A DNA stretch of 64,000 nt from Streptomyces bacillaris (GTDB lineage Bacteria > Actinomycetota > Actinomycetes > Streptomycetales > Streptomycetaceae), in contig NZ_CP029378.1 in the NCBI RefSeq assembly GCF_003268675.1, positions 6,138,001 through 6,202,000 on the forward strand, in the 5' to 3' direction. The notes below the pieces were generated by a model. The model saw only the letters and a list, made by a program, of their open reading frames with translations. It ran no database searches and was not told where the DNA came from. Shown here piece by piece: positions 8,382 through 17,444 of this stretch. Made by a program: the position numbers and the translations under genes. The stretch's first letter is position 1. Every line of letters begins with the position of its first letter.

Positions 8382-8851
8382 CCTCGTACACCACCCGCAG
8401 GGCCGTCGAGGAGAGCGACCTCGCCGCCTGCTTCCAGGTCCGCAAGGACGTCTTCGTCGGTGAGCAGGACGTGCCCGAGGAGATCGAGTACGACGCCTAC
8501 GACGCCACCGCCGTGCATGTGCTCGCCGTCGCCGCGGACGGTACGGCGCTCGGCACGGGGCGGCTGCTGCACGGCGAGGTCGCGGCGGCCAAGACCGGCG
8601 GCGACCTCACCGTCGGCTCCCTCGGCCGGCTCGCGGTCACCCGGCAGGCGCGCGGCCTCGGTGTCGGTGCCGCCCTCGTGCGGGCCATCGAGGAGGAGGC
8701 GGCCCGGCTCGGCCTGACCGCCGTCGACCTGCACGCCCAGACGCACGCCCTGGGCTTCTACGAACGCCTCGGCTATGTCGCGTACGGCCCCGAGTTCCCG
8801 GACGCGGGCATCCCGCACCGGGCGATGCGCCGGGAGATCGGCGCCGCCTGA
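8378..8851 (+). CDS. GNAT family N-acetyltransferase
   Basis: A 157-residue GNAT-fold protein. The acetyl-CoA-binding motif A reads GSLGRLAVTRQARGLGVGAAL (about residues 77-97, with the RGLGVG P-loop), and ALGFYERLGYVAYG is the usual C-terminal motif B. It resembles the ElaA-type subgroup (FxVRKxVFVxEQ near the N-terminus). The substrate is unknown. Its GTG start overlaps the rluD stop, so the two are translationally coupled. Confidence 0.9.
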   Translation: MTSYTTRRAVEESDLAACFQVRKDVFVGEQDVPEEIEYDAYDATAVHVLAVAADGTALGTGRLLHGEVAAAKTGGDLTVGSLGRLAVTRQARGLGVGAALVRAIEEEAARLGLTAVDLHAQTHALGFYERLGYVAYGPEFPDAGIPHRAMRREIGAA

Positions 8852-8909
8852 CCCCGCCCACGGGGGGTCTCGGTCCCCTCGTGCGTCCCGCGTGGCAGGG
8901 TGGAGGCCC

Positions 8910-8933
8910 GCCCGGCCGGTGATCCGGCCGGGC
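8910..8933 (+). terminator. Hairpin after the rluD-GNAT unit
   Basis: A perfect 10-bp GC stem (8910-8919 with 8924-8933) with a TGAT loop, followed by TTCCT, lies 58 bases after the acetyltransferase stop. Confidence 0.65.
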
Positions 8934-9016
8934 TTCCTGACGGCCGTTCACCCCGGGGGGTGTCCCGGAGGACACGGTGAGCGGCCCGGAACCGTACGCT
9001 CCGGAAGGCACCTCCC

Positions 9017-10603
9017 GTGGAACAGATGACCCTGCTGCTCCTGCTGCTGCTTGGAGCCGTGGTCACGGTGCCGCTCGGCGCCCGGCTGGGGTTGCCCGCG
9101 CCGGTCCTGATGACGCTCGTCGGGGTCGCGATGGCGTTCGCGCCCTTCGTGCCGAACGTCGACATCCCGCCCGAGATCATCCTCCCGGCCCTGCTGCCGC
9201 CACTGCTCTACGCCTCGGTGCAGCGCACCTCCTGGCGCCAGTTCGCCGCCAACAAACGGCCGATCTTCCTGCTGGCCGTCGCCCTGGTCTTCGTCACCAC
9301 GGCCGCCGTCGCCGCCGTCGCCAACTCGATCGTCCCCGGGCTGCCCATCGCCGCCGCCGTCGCCCTGGGCGCGCTGGTCGCCCCGCCCGACCCGGTCGCC
9401 GCGACCGCCGTCGCGGGCTCGGTCGGACTGCCCCGGCGGCTCGTGTCGATCCTGGAGGGCGAGGGGCTCTTCAACGACGTCACGGCCATCGTGCTCTACC
9501 ACGTGGCCATCGCGGCGGCGGTGAGCGGCACCTTCTCGGTGCCCGAGGCGTTCGGGCTGCTGATCCTCTCCGCCGTGGTCGCCATCGCCGTCGGCCTCGC
9601 GCTCGGCTGGCTCACCATCAAGCTCATGGGGATGCTCGGTGACGCCACCCTCCAGGTCGGGCTGAGCCTCCTCGTGCCCTTCGTCGCCTACGTCCTGGCG
9701 GAGGAGCTGATGGGCTCCGGCGTGCTCGCCGTCCTGACCGTCGCGCTCTACCTCGCCGAGCACACCGCCGACGCCGACGACGTGCTGGGTCGGCTCACCG
9801 GACGGACCTTCTGGGAGATCGTCGACACCCTGGTCACCGGCGTGGCCTTCGGACTGATCGGCCTGGAGCTGCACAACGTCTTCGGCACCTCCGGCGGGCG
9901 GGAGTCGCAGATGCTCGGCTGGGGGCTCGTGATCGTCGCGGTCGTCGTCGGCGTCCGGCTGGCCTGGCTGCTCCCCGCCACCTGGCTCGCCAAGCAGCTG
10001 CACACCCGGCGGGACGTCAGCGAGGAGATCCCGACCGGCTGGCGGGAGACCGTCGTCATGTGGTGGGCCGGGATGCGCGGGGTGGCCTCCGTCGCGCTGG
10101 CGCTCGCCATCCCGCTGGAGACCGACGACGGACAGCCCTTCCCCGGCCGCGACGAGATCGTCTTCATCGCCTTCTGCGTGATCATGGTCACCCTCGTCTT
10201 CCAGGGGCTCACCCTGCCCTGGCTGGTCCGCAAGCTCCGGGTGCGCGCCGACGCCGCCGCCGAGGAGGCCCTGGAACAGGACCTCGCCCTGCGCGCCGCC
10301 AAGGCCGCCAAGCACCGGCTCAAGGAGATCCAGGAGATCGAGGAGTTCCCGGACGAGGTCGTGGAGCGGCTGCAGAAGGCCGCGTACGACATCGGGGCCC
10401 GGATCAACCCGCAGATCGTCGACGAGGAGCGGCGCGAGGCGTACGCCCAGCGCGCCGAGCGGTTCAAGGCGGTCAGCCGCATCCAGCGCGAGATGATGTC
10501 GGCCGCCCGCCACGAGGTGCTCTCCGCCCGCAACGAACCCGGCTCCGACCCGGAGATCGTCGACCGGGTGCTGCGCCAGCTGGACTTCCGCTCGCTGCGC
10601 TGA
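9017..10603 (+). CDS. Na+/H+ antiporter, CPA1 (NhaP-like) family
   Basis: A 528-residue transporter. About 12 hydrophobic segments span residues 1-410; conserved CPA1 features include the LLPPLLYASV region, the ALVAPPDPVAATAV segment with the paired acidic/proline residues, and EGEGLFNDVTAIVL with the ion-binding N-D pair. A charged cytoplasmic tail of about 110 residues, rich in EE/RR heptads, is predicted helical. It exchanges monovalent cations for protons in pH and salt homeostasis. The GTG at 9017 is used; an ATG at 9026 is an alternative. Confidence 0.92.
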   Translation: MEQMTLLLLLLLGAVVTVPLGARLGLPAPVLMTLVGVAMAFAPFVPNVDIPPEIILPALLPPLLYASVQRTSWRQFAANKRPIFLLAVALVFVTTAAVAAVANSIVPGLPIAAAVALGALVAPPDPVAATAVAGSVGLPRRLVSILEGEGLFNDVTAIVLYHVAIAAAVSGTFSVPEAFGLLILSAVVAIAVGLALGWLTIKLMGMLGDATLQVGLSLLVPFVAYVLAEELMGSGVLAVLTVALYLAEHTADADDVLGRLTGRTFWEIVDTLVTGVAFGLIGLELHNVFGTSGGRESQMLGWGLVIVAVVVGVRLAWLLPATWLAKQLHTRRDVSEEIPTGWRETVVMWWAGMRGVASVALALAIPLETDDGQPFPGRDEIVFIAFCVIMVTLVFQGLTLPWLVRKLRVRADAAAEEALEQDLALRAAKAAKHRLKEIQEIEEFPDEVVERLQKAAYDIGARINPQIVDEERREAYAQRAERFKAVSRIQREMMSAARHEVLSARNEPGSDPEIVDRVLRQLDFRSLR

Positions 10604-10623
10604 GCCCGGGGGCGTACGGGGAG

Positions 10624-10665
10624 GGGGCGCGGGGCCTGGGGCGTACGGGCTCGGAGCCGCGCCCC
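10624..10665. terminator. Possible bidirectional hairpin between convergent genes
   Basis: A 9-bp stem (10624-10632 with 10657-10665) with a 24-base loop sits between the convergent antiporter and MscS genes. The loop is long, so this is a weak call. Confidence 0.35.
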
Positions 10666-10693
10666 GCTTCCGCGCCCGCGGGCGTACGCCCTC

Positions 10694-11845
10694 TCAGCCG
10701 CGCCCCGTCCGCGGTGCCTTGGAGTCCTCCACACCGCGGTCGGGGCCGGTGCCGTTGCGGGAGGGCCGGGGGCCCGCGCCCGTCAGCTCCGCCCACTGCT
10801 CGCCCGGCGGGAGCGCGCCCGGGGAGGTGGCCACCCGCGGCAGCGCGTACGGGTGGTGGTCCCGCAGCCAGCCCACCAGCTGCTCGCGCACCGCACACCG
10901 TACGGTCCAGATGTCGTCCGCGTCCTTCGCCGTCACCACCGCCCGCACCTGGATCGTGGTCGGGGTCGTGTCGGTGACCGCGAGGGACCAGTCGCGGCCG
11001 TCCCAAGCGGCGATGTCACCGAGGATGTCCCGCAGCTTCTTGCGCATCGCGGCCACCGGAGCCGCGTGGTCCAGATGGAAGAAGACCGTGCCGGTCATCT
11101 GGACCCCGCCGCGCGACCAGTTCTCGAACGGCTTGCTCGTGAAGTACGAGACCGGCATCGTGATCCGCCGCTCGTCCCACGTCCGTACCGCCAGGAACGT
11201 CAGCGTGATCTCGTCGACTGTGCCCCACTCGCCGTCCACCACCACGGTGTCACCGATGCGGACCATGTCCCCGAAGGCGATCTGGAGCCCCGCGAAGAGG
11301 TTGCCGAGCGTCGACTGCGCGGCCACACCGGCGACGATGCCGACCACACCGGCCGAGGCCAGCATCGACGTGCCGACCGCGCGCATCGGCGGGAGCGTCA
11401 GCAGCATCGCGGCGATGGCGACGACCGTCACCACCGCTATCACCACCCGCTGGATCAGCGTCACCTGCGTACGGACCCGGCGCACCCGGGCCGGATCGCG
11501 GGTCGACGTGGCGTACCGCGCGTAGCTGGACTCGACGACCGTCGCGGCCACCCGGACCACCAGCCACGCCGTGGCACCGATCAGCACCAGCGAGAGCGCC
11601 TGGCCGATCCCGACCCGGTGCTCCCACACCCAGGCGATCCCCGACTGGCGGTAGCTGCCGCGCAGCAGCGCCGTGATGAGCACCACCTGCAACGGTGGCC
11701 GGCAGCGCCGCAGCAGCCCCCAGAGCGGGGTCTCGTGGTGGCGGCTGTCGGCCCGGCGCAGCAGCCGGTCGACCGCCCAGCCGACCAGCAGCGTGATCAC
11801 CACGGCACCGCCGACGACGATCAGCGGGCGCAGCACGTTCTCCAT
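10694..11845 (-). CDS. Mechanosensitive ion channel, MscS family
   Basis: A 383-residue protein with membrane segments near residues 5-25, 45-65, 82-100 and 128-150. The pore-lining MscS helix follows (GTSMLASAGVVGIVAGVAAQ), leading into a beta domain with GLQIAFGDMVRIGDTVVV and the family motif GTVDEITL. The C-terminal cytoplasmic vestibule ends in a Pro/Gly-rich tail. It releases osmolytes on hypo-osmotic shock. The ATG at 11845 follows GGAGG by 9 bases. It is divergent from the hydrolase at 11884, with only 38 bases between the start codons, so the promoters overlap. Confidence 0.92.
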   Translation of the reverse strand: MENVLRPLIVVGGAVVITLLVGWAVDRLLRRADSRHHETPLWGLLRRCRPPLQVVLITALLRGSYRQSGIAWVWEHRVGIGQALSLVLIGATAWLVVRVAATVVESSYARYATSTRDPARVRRVRTQVTLIQRVVIAVVTVVAIAAMLLTLPPMRAVGTSMLASAGVVGIVAGVAAQSTLGNLFAGLQIAFGDMVRIGDTVVVDGEWGTVDEITLTFLAVRTWDERRITMPVSYFTSKPFENWSRGGVQMTGTVFFHLDHAAPVAAMRKKLRDILGDIAAWDGRDWSLAVTDTTPTTIQVRAVVTAKDADDIWTVRCAVREQLVGWLRDHHPYALPRVATSPGALPPGEQWAELTGAGPRPSRNGTGPDRGVEDSKAPRTGRG

Positions 11846-11883
11846 CGCTTCGATCCTCCAAGCCTTGGGGCACAACTGGCACC

Positions 11884-12462
11884 ATGGGCCTCATGAACAT
11901 CATGCTTTTCCACTCGACCTACGGGCTCACGCCCGCCGTGCACGCCGCGGCCGCCCGTCTGAGGGACGCCGGCCACGAGGTGCGCGTGCCCGATCTGTTC
12001 GAGGGGCACACCTTCGACACGGTGGAGGAGGGCATGGCCTTCAAGGAGGAGGTCGGCAAGGAGGAGCTGCTCAGGCGGGCCGTGCTGGCCGCCGCGCCCT
12101 ACTCCGACCAGGGGCTCGTCTACGCCGGGTTCTCCCTCGGCGCGGCCACCGCGCAGACCCTGGCGCTCGGGGACGCGAAGGCGCGCGGGCTGCTGCTCTT
12201 CCACGGCACCTCGGACATCGCGGAGAACGCGACGGTGGAGGAGCTGCCGGTCCAGCTGCACGTGGCGGACCCGGACCCCTTCGAGTCCCACGACTGGCTC
12301 AACAGCTGGTACCTCCAGATGCAGCGCACCGGCGCGGACGTGGAGATCTACCGCTACCCCGGGGCCGGCCACCTCTTCACCGACCCCGATCTCCACGACT
12401 ACGACCAGGCGGCCGCCGAGCAGACCTGGAAGGTCGCGCTCGGCTTCCTGGCCACCCTCTAG
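11884..12462 (+). CDS. Dienelactone hydrolase family protein
   Basis: A 192-residue alpha/beta hydrolase. The nucleophile elbow reads GFSLGA (the Ser/Cys position is Ser), the acid is expected near VADPDPF, and the histidine near GAGHLFTDPD, as in DLH. True dienelactone hydrolase has Cys as nucleophile, so the substrate here is open; small esters are likely. The start could be the ATG at 11884 or at 11893. Its stop is 7 bases from the convergent phoD stop. Confidence 0.85.
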   Translation: MGLMNIMLFHSTYGLTPAVHAAAARLRDAGHEVRVPDLFEGHTFDTVEEGMAFKEEVGKEELLRRAVLAAAPYSDQGLVYAGFSLGAATAQTLALGDAKARGLLLFHGTSDIAENATVEELPVQLHVADPDPFESHDWLNSWYLQMQRTGADVEIYRYPGAGHLFTDPDLHDYDQAAAEQTWKVALGFLATL

Positions 12463-12469
12463 GGCTTCT

Positions 12470-14170
12470 TCAGCGGACCGGGCGGTCCGCCCGCTCCACC
12501 TTCTGGGTCCCGCGCCGGGTCCGGTAGGAGCGCGCCCAGGAGGCGGCCGCGTCCTTGGCCTTCTTGTCGGAGAGCACGTAGTAGTCCATCTGCGCGCGCT
12601 CGGCGGTGACGTCCAGGACGCCGTAGCCGTGCGAGTCCATGTCAACCCACTTCACATGGCGGTTGGCGGTCCGGACGGCCGTCGCGGCGACCAGCGAGAC
12701 GGTCTGCGGCGCGACCCGCAGGATGTCGTCCAGGTTGTCCGAGGTCACCGACGTGACCACGAACTCCGTCGCCGCCGAGGGCGACAGCGGGTACGTCGCC
12801 GCCCGCACCGGCACCTCGTTGGCCCAGGCCATGTGGATGTCACCGGTCAGGAAGACCGTGTCGGTGATCCCGTGCTCCCGCAGATGCGCGATCAGCTCCC
12901 GGCGGTCGTCGGTGTACCCGTCCCACTGGTCGACGTTGACCGCGAGCCCCTCCTTCGGCAGCCCCAGCAGCCCGGCCAGCGGCTGGAGCAGATGGGCGGG
13001 GAGCGCCCCGAAGGCGACCGGGGAGATCATCACCGACGTACCGACCAGCTTCCACACCGCGTCCGACCCGGCGAGCCCCGCCTTCAGCCAGTCCAGCTGC
13101 GCCCGGCCGGTGATCGTCCGCTCCGGGTCGTCCACCGCACCGCTGCCGATGGACGCCTGCCGGGAACGGAAGCTCCGCAGGTCCAGCAGGTGCAGATCGG
13201 CCAGCCGCCCGAACCGGAGCCTCCGGTAGACCGTCCCCTCGGTGGAGGCGCGGACCGGCATCCACTCGAAGTACGCCCGCTTGGCCGCCGCCACCCGCTC
13301 CGCCCAGTCGCCCTCCGTGCCCGGGGTGTGGTTCTGCGCCCCGCCCGACCAGGCGTCGTTGGCCACCTCGTGGTCGTCCCAGATCGCGATCATCGGGTGG
13401 GCGGCGTGCAGCGCCTGGAGATCGGCGTCGGTCTTGTAGTTGCCGTGCCGGGTGCGGTAGTCGGCCAGGTCCAGGATCTCGTGGGCGGGGCGGTGCTCCC
13501 GCAGGGCCGCGCCCTGGGTGGGGTACTCGCCGATCCCGTACTCGTACAGGTAGTCGCCCAGGTGCACCACCGCGTCCAGGTCGCCGCGGGCAGCGAGATG
13601 GCGGTACGCAGAGAACCAGCCCGCCTCCCAGTTGGCGCAGGACACCACCCCGAAGCGCACCCCCGCCACGTTCGCCCCGACGGCGGGCGCGGTGCGGGTG
13701 CGGCCGGTGGGGGAGCGGACCTCGCCGCCCTCGGTGTCCGGGCCGCTCGCCGTGAAGCGGTAGTAGTACGTCGTCGCCGGGCGCAGTCCGCGGACGTCGG
13801 CCTTCACGGTGTGGTCGGAGGAGGCGGCGGCGAGCGTCGTACCGCTTGCGGCTATCGCGGTGAACTCCCGGTCCTCCGCCACCTCCCAGCGCACCGGGGT
13901 CTCGGCCCCGCGCCCCGAACCGGGCTCCGCGCCGGGCTCGGGGGTGACCCGGGTCCACAGCAGCACCCCGTCGGGCAGCGGGTCACCGGAGGCGACGCCG
14001 TGGAGGAAGGCCGGGGCGGGGGTCCGGGCGGCGGAGTTCTGCCAGGCTGCGGTCGCGGAGGCGGCGGGGGCGGTGGTCGCGGTGGCGAGCACGGGGACGG
14101 CCGCCGCGGTCGCCGCGGCGGCCCGGACGACGGTACGGCGGCTCGGCGAGGGTATGTGTCGACTGGTCAC
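12470..14170 (-). CDS. phoD: Secreted alkaline phosphatase PhoD
   Basis: A 566-residue PhoD-type phosphodiesterase/phosphomonoesterase. The N-terminus carries a Tat signal (SRRTVVRA at residues 10-17, then an alanine-rich hydrophobic stretch and AxA-type sites near 40). Next come the Fn3-like PhoD N-terminal domain and the metallophosphatase domain with GDYLYEYG, the DDHEVAND motif and TGDIHMAWAN. It releases phosphate from organic phosphates outside the cell; streptomycete phoD genes belong to the PhoP phosphate-starvation response. No convincing PHO box with an 11-base period was found upstream. The GTG start gives the shortest complete Tat peptide. Confidence 0.95.
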   Translation of the reverse strand: MTSRHIPSPSRRTVVRAAAATAAAVPVLATATTAPAASATAAWQNSAARTPAPAFLHGVASGDPLPDGVLLWTRVTPEPGAEPGSGRGAETPVRWEVAEDREFTAIAASGTTLAAASSDHTVKADVRGLRPATTYYYRFTASGPDTEGGEVRSPTGRTRTAPAVGANVAGVRFGVVSCANWEAGWFSAYRHLAARGDLDAVVHLGDYLYEYGIGEYPTQGAALREHRPAHEILDLADYRTRHGNYKTDADLQALHAAHPMIAIWDDHEVANDAWSGGAQNHTPGTEGDWAERVAAAKRAYFEWMPVRASTEGTVYRRLRFGRLADLHLLDLRSFRSRQASIGSGAVDDPERTITGRAQLDWLKAGLAGSDAVWKLVGTSVMISPVAFGALPAHLLQPLAGLLGLPKEGLAVNVDQWDGYTDDRRELIAHLREHGITDTVFLTGDIHMAWANEVPVRAATYPLSPSAATEFVVTSVTSDNLDDILRVAPQTVSLVAATAVRTANRHVKWVDMDSHGYGVLDVTAERAQMDYYVLSDKKAKDAAASWARSYRTRRGTQKVERADRPVR

Positions 14171-14200
14171 GGCGCATCACCTTACGGGCGCGTACGGCGA

Positions 14201-14235
14201 ACGGGCGGGCGAACAGAGGAAGTTCGCCCGCCCGT
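14201..14235 (-). terminator. Hairpin between the dsbA-like gene and phoD
   Basis: A perfect 14-bp stem (14201-14214 with 14222-14235) with a 7-base loop. It is downstream of the minus-strand DsbA-like gene and upstream of phoD, so it probably separates their transcription. Confidence 0.7.
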
Positions 14236-14332
14236 CGGGAAGCCGTCGCCGGGAGGTGGCCCGCCGGTCGGGTCCGGTCGGGGTCCGCTCGGCCGCTAGG
14301 GACCGCCGGGCTGCGGGGAACCCGTCCGGCTG

Positions 14333-14380
14333 CCGGAGCGCCCGGTTGCCGGAGCGCCCGGTTGCCGGAGCGCCCGGTCG
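14333..14380. repeat. Three tandem 16-bp repeats
   Basis: Three head-to-tail copies of CCGGAGCGCCCGGTTG (14333-14348, 14349-14364, 14365-14380; the last has one change). They lie just past the DsbA-like stop codon in the non-coding gap before phoD. Confidence 0.9.
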
Positions 14381-14393
14381 CCCGGGAGAGGTG

Positions 14394-15209
14394 TCAGCCC
14401 TTCAGGGCCTTGTCCACCGCCGCCGTGAAGTCGGTCGCCGTCATCGGGGCGTTGTCGCTGCCCTCGCTGGTGACCTTCTTGCCGTCCATCTTCAGCGTCG
14501 GCGTGCCCTGCACCCCGCTCTTGTCGAACGCCCCGGACATCTTCATCGCCCAGGCGTCGTACGTGCCGTCCTCGACGTCCTTCTGGAAGGCCTTGTTGCC
14601 CTTCAGCGCGTCCACCGAGTCCGCGACCTCGATCAGGTAGCTGTCCTTGGCGAACTTGTCGTCGCGCTCCTCGGGGTGGAACTCCGCCGAGTACAGCGCG
14701 GCCTTGTACTCCATGAACGCCTCGGGGCTCACGTTCAGCGCGGCGCCGAGCGCGCTCAGGGCGTTCTTGGAGCCCTCACCGTTGTCGGTGTTGTCGATGA
14801 AGGTCGCGCCGACGTACTTGACCTTGTACTTGCCCGCCTCGACGTCCTTCGAGATCGTCTCGCCGACGCCCTGCTCGAACGTGGCGCAGACCGGGCAGCG
14901 GGAGTCCTCGTACAGCTCCAGGGTCTTCTTGGCGTCGGCCTTGCCGATCACGACCTCGGTGCCGTTCTCGCCGGAGGTGTTCTTCGGCGCGCTGACGTTC
15001 TTCGCGTCGGCGGCGGCCTCCCAGGCGGACGGCTTGTTCAGCTGCATCACGCCGTAGCTGATGCCGCCGACGACGGCGATGGCCGCGACCACCGAGACGG
15101 CCACGACGAGCTGCTTGCGCGTCTTGTCCTTCTTGGCCTGGGCCTCGCGCTCGGCGCGCAGCCGCTCACGGGCCGCTGCCTTGTTCGCCTGGGTGTTGCG
15201 CTTGCTCAT
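14394..15209 (-). CDS. Membrane-anchored DsbA-like thioredoxin-fold protein
   Basis: A 271-residue protein. Residues 1-33 are highly charged and cytoplasmic, about 34-55 form one membrane anchor (KQLVVAVSVVAAIAVVGGIS), and the rest is an extracytoplasmic DsbA-type domain (thioredoxin_4). The active site is CPVC in the context YEDSRCPVCATFE, and GVQGTPTLKMDGK supplies the cis-Pro loop. It is likely an oxidase or isomerase for disulfides in secreted proteins. GGAGACATCATC before the ATG fixes the start. The gene upstream encodes a frameshifted membrane protein. A paralogue lies at 50374. Confidence 0.9.
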   Translation of the reverse strand: MSKRNTQANKAAARERLRAEREAQAKKDKTRKQLVVAVSVVAAIAVVGGISYGVMQLNKPSAWEAAADAKNVSAPKNTSGENGTEVVIGKADAKKTLELYEDSRCPVCATFEQGVGETISKDVEAGKYKVKYVGATFIDNTDNGEGSKNALSALGAALNVSPEAFMEYKAALYSAEFHPEERDDKFAKDSYLIEVADSVDALKGNKAFQKDVEDGTYDAWAMKMSGAFDKSGVQGTPTLKMDGKKVTSEGSDNAPMTATDFTAAVDKALKG

Positions 15210-15272
15210 GATGATGTCTCCATGCGTACGTGGGGAGTGGAAGGGTGCTGCCCGGCGTCGGCCGTCCTGCCC

Positions 15273-16018
15273 TCAGGCGGCGGCGTACGCGGTGAGCGGC
15301 GGGCCCCTCCGGCCCACGGAGTGCACGAGGAAGCGGGCCGGGGAGAGCGCGTGCACGCGCCCGGTCGCCCGGGGGAGCAGGGAGGCGGTCCTGACCGCCC
15401 CGCGCACCACGGCGACCGCGGTGAGCAGCGGGCGGAACGCCACCAGGGCCGCCGCGCGCAGCAGCCCCGCCAGCGCCGCCTCGCCGCGCCGCAGCCAGAC
15501 GGCGGCGAGCAGCCCGACGGCCACATGGGCGGCGAGCAGCAGCCACGGCACGGCGGGTCCGGGCTGCGCCAGCAGGGCGGCGGCCCGGTCGCCCGCACCG
15601 GTCACCCCGGCGAGCGGGGTGCCCACCGCGCCGACGCCCGCGAGCCTGGCCCCGGTCGCCCCGACCTCGCCGCCCCCGCAGAGCACGTCGAAGCCCACCG
15701 AGCGCAGCGGGCCCGCGATGGGCCCGCCGGCCGCCCCGTAACAGAGGTGCTGGCCGGCGGTGAAGAACGTGTCGGCCGCCAGCTCCAGCGGGACGAGCAG
15801 CCCCGCGATCGCGCCGAAGCCGCGCTCCCGGCCGGCCAGCGCGTACGCCAGGGCGAAGACGGCGACCCCGAGCAGCCCGACCGCGACCAGCGGCAGCGGG
15901 ACCCCGAGAGCAGCACATGGGATGCCGTGGACAGGGTGACGACGAGCGCGGCGAAAAGCGCCGCGCGCGCCACCCTGAACTGCGTCCCTGAAATGTCCAT
16001 CGCCGGAAAGTGTGTCAT
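15273..16018 (-). pseudogene. Polytopic membrane protein interrupted by a one-base frameshift
   Basis: Two frames join into one hydrophobic protein of about 248 residues. The N-terminal part (from the ATG at 16018, or 16000) reads ALFAALVVTLSTASHVLLSG. Adding one base at the C4 run 15902-15905 lets it continue as VPLPLVAVGLLGVAV and on to SVGFDVLCGGGEVGATG and the TGA at 15273. Without the shift, the first frame turns into Arg/Ser-rich sequence, and the second frame has no usable start before 15698. Four or five membrane segments are expected; the function is unknown. It lies 63 bases upstream of the DsbA-like gene. This may be a true mutation or a missed base in the assembly. Confidence 0.75.
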
Positions 16019-16053
16019 GTGGTGAGGTAAGCGGGTCTTAAAAGGCGCTGAGA

Positions 16054-16090
16054 GTCACATCCCGGGGATGATCACACCCCGGGATGTGAC
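16054..16090 (-). terminator. Hairpin after the DUF2252 gene
   Basis: A perfect 14-bp stem (16054-16067 with 16077-16090) and 9-base loop, 28 bases beyond the DUF2252 stop on the minus strand. Confidence 0.7.
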
Positions 16091-16118
16091 AGCCCCCGGG
16101 CGTCACAGCCACCGGACG

Positions 16119-17444
16119 TCACAGCCCCGGGATCCGGCCGTTGCGGAAGAGGTCCACGAAGATCTGGTGGTCCGCGCGGGCCCGCGCCCCGTAGCCGTGG
16201 GCGAAGTCGACCAGCAGCTCCCCGAACCCCTCCTCGTCGGCCGCGATGGCCGCGTCGATCGCCCGCTCCGTGGAGAACGGCACCAGCGAGTGGCCGCTCT
16301 CGTCGTCCGCCGCCGCGTGCATCGAGGCCGTGGCCCGGCCCAGGTCCGCCACGACCGCCGCGATCTCCTCCACCTCGTCGATCTCCGACCAGTCCAGATC
16401 GACCGCGTACGGCGAGACCTCCGCGACCAGCTGGCCCGCGCCGTCCAGCTCGGTCCAGCCCAGCCACGGGTCCGCGTGGGCCTGGAGCGCGCGCTGCGAG
16501 ATCACCGTGCGGTGCCCCTCGTGCTGGAAGTAGTCCCGCACGGCGGCGTCCGTGATGTGCCGGGAGACCGCCGGGGTCTGCGCCTGCTTGAGGTAGATCA
16601 CCACATCGTTCTCCAGGGCGTCGCTGTTGCCCTCCAGGAGGATGTTGTACGAGGGCAGCCCGGCCGATCCGATGCCGATGCCCCGGCGGCCCACCACGTC
16701 CTTGACCCGGTAGGAGTCGGGGCGGGCCAGGCTCGACTCCGGCAGTGTCTCCAGATAGCCGTCGAAGGCGGCCAGCACCTTGTAGCGCGTGGCGGCGTCC
16801 AGGTCGATCGCGCCGCCGCCGTCCGCGAACCGGCGCTCGAAGTCCCGGATCACCGTCATCGAGTCCAGCAGCGAGAACCGGGTCAGCGAGCGGGCGGCCC
16901 GCAGCGCGTCCAGCAGCGGGCCCTGGGCCGTGTCCAGCGTGAAGGGCGGCACCTCGTCGTTCTTCGCGCCCGTCGCCAGCGCGTGGATCCGCTCCCGGTA
17001 GGCCGCGGCGAAGATCCGGACCAGGTCGGTGATCTGCTCGTCGCTCAGCGCCTTGGCGTACCCGATCAGCGCCACGGAGGCGGCGAACCGCTTCAGGTCC
17101 CAGGTGAAGGGGCCCACGTACGCCTCGTCGAAATCGTTGACGTTGAAGACGAGGCGGCCGTTGGCGTCCATGTAGGTGCCGAAATTCTCCGCGTGGAGAT
17201 CGCCGTGGATCCAGACCCGGCCCGTGCGCTCGTCCAGATACGGGCCGCCGCGCTGCTCGCGCTCCAGGTCGGTGTAGAAGAGGCAGGCCGAGCCCCGGTA
17301 GAAGGCGAAGGCCGAGCCCGCCATCTTGCGGAACTTGACCCGGAAGGCGGCCGGATCGGCGGCCAGCAGCTCCCCGAAGGCGGTGTCGAGAACGGCGAGA
17401 ATCTGCTCCCCGCGCTGCGCTGCGCCGGTCTGCGTTTCCGACAT
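16119..17444 (-). CDS. DUF2252 family kinase-like protein
   Basis: A 441-residue DUF2252 protein. The kinase/aminoglycoside-phosphotransferase-like core shows HGDLHAENFGTY (catalytic-loop-like, about residues 88-99) and NVNDFDEA (DFG-like). DUF2252 proteins are common in actinobacteria and have no settled function; a small-molecule or protein kinase role is inferred from the fold. The ATG at 17444 follows AGGAGG by about 10 bases; an in-frame GTG further upstream would overlap the dnaE promoter region. It diverges from dnaE. Confidence 0.9.
   Translation of the reverse strand: MSETQTGAAQRGEQILAVLDTAFGELLAADPAAFRVKFRKMAGSAFAFYRGSACLFYTDLEREQRGGPYLDERTGRVWIHGDLHAENFGTYMDANGRLVFNVNDFDEAYVGPFTWDLKRFAASVALIGYAKALSDEQITDLVRIFAAAYRERIHALATGAKNDEVPPFTLDTAQGPLLDALRAARSLTRFSLLDSMTVIRDFERRFADGGGAIDLDAATRYKVLAAFDGYLETLPESSLARPDSYRVKDVVGRRGIGIGSAGLPSYNILLEGNSDALENDVVIYLKQAQTPAVSRHITDAAVRDYFQHEGHRTVISQRALQAHADPWLGWTELDGAGQLVAEVSPYAVDLDWSEIDEVEEIAAVVADLGRATASMHAAADDESGHSLVPFSTERAIDAAIAADEEGFGELLVDFAHGYGARARADHQIFVDLFRNGRIPGL

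Noticed and set aside
14190..14240. Possible PHO box upstream of phoD (two GTTCGCC units)
   Set aside because: The units have a 12-base period instead of 11, differ from GTTCACC, and coincide with a perfect hairpin that explains the repetition.
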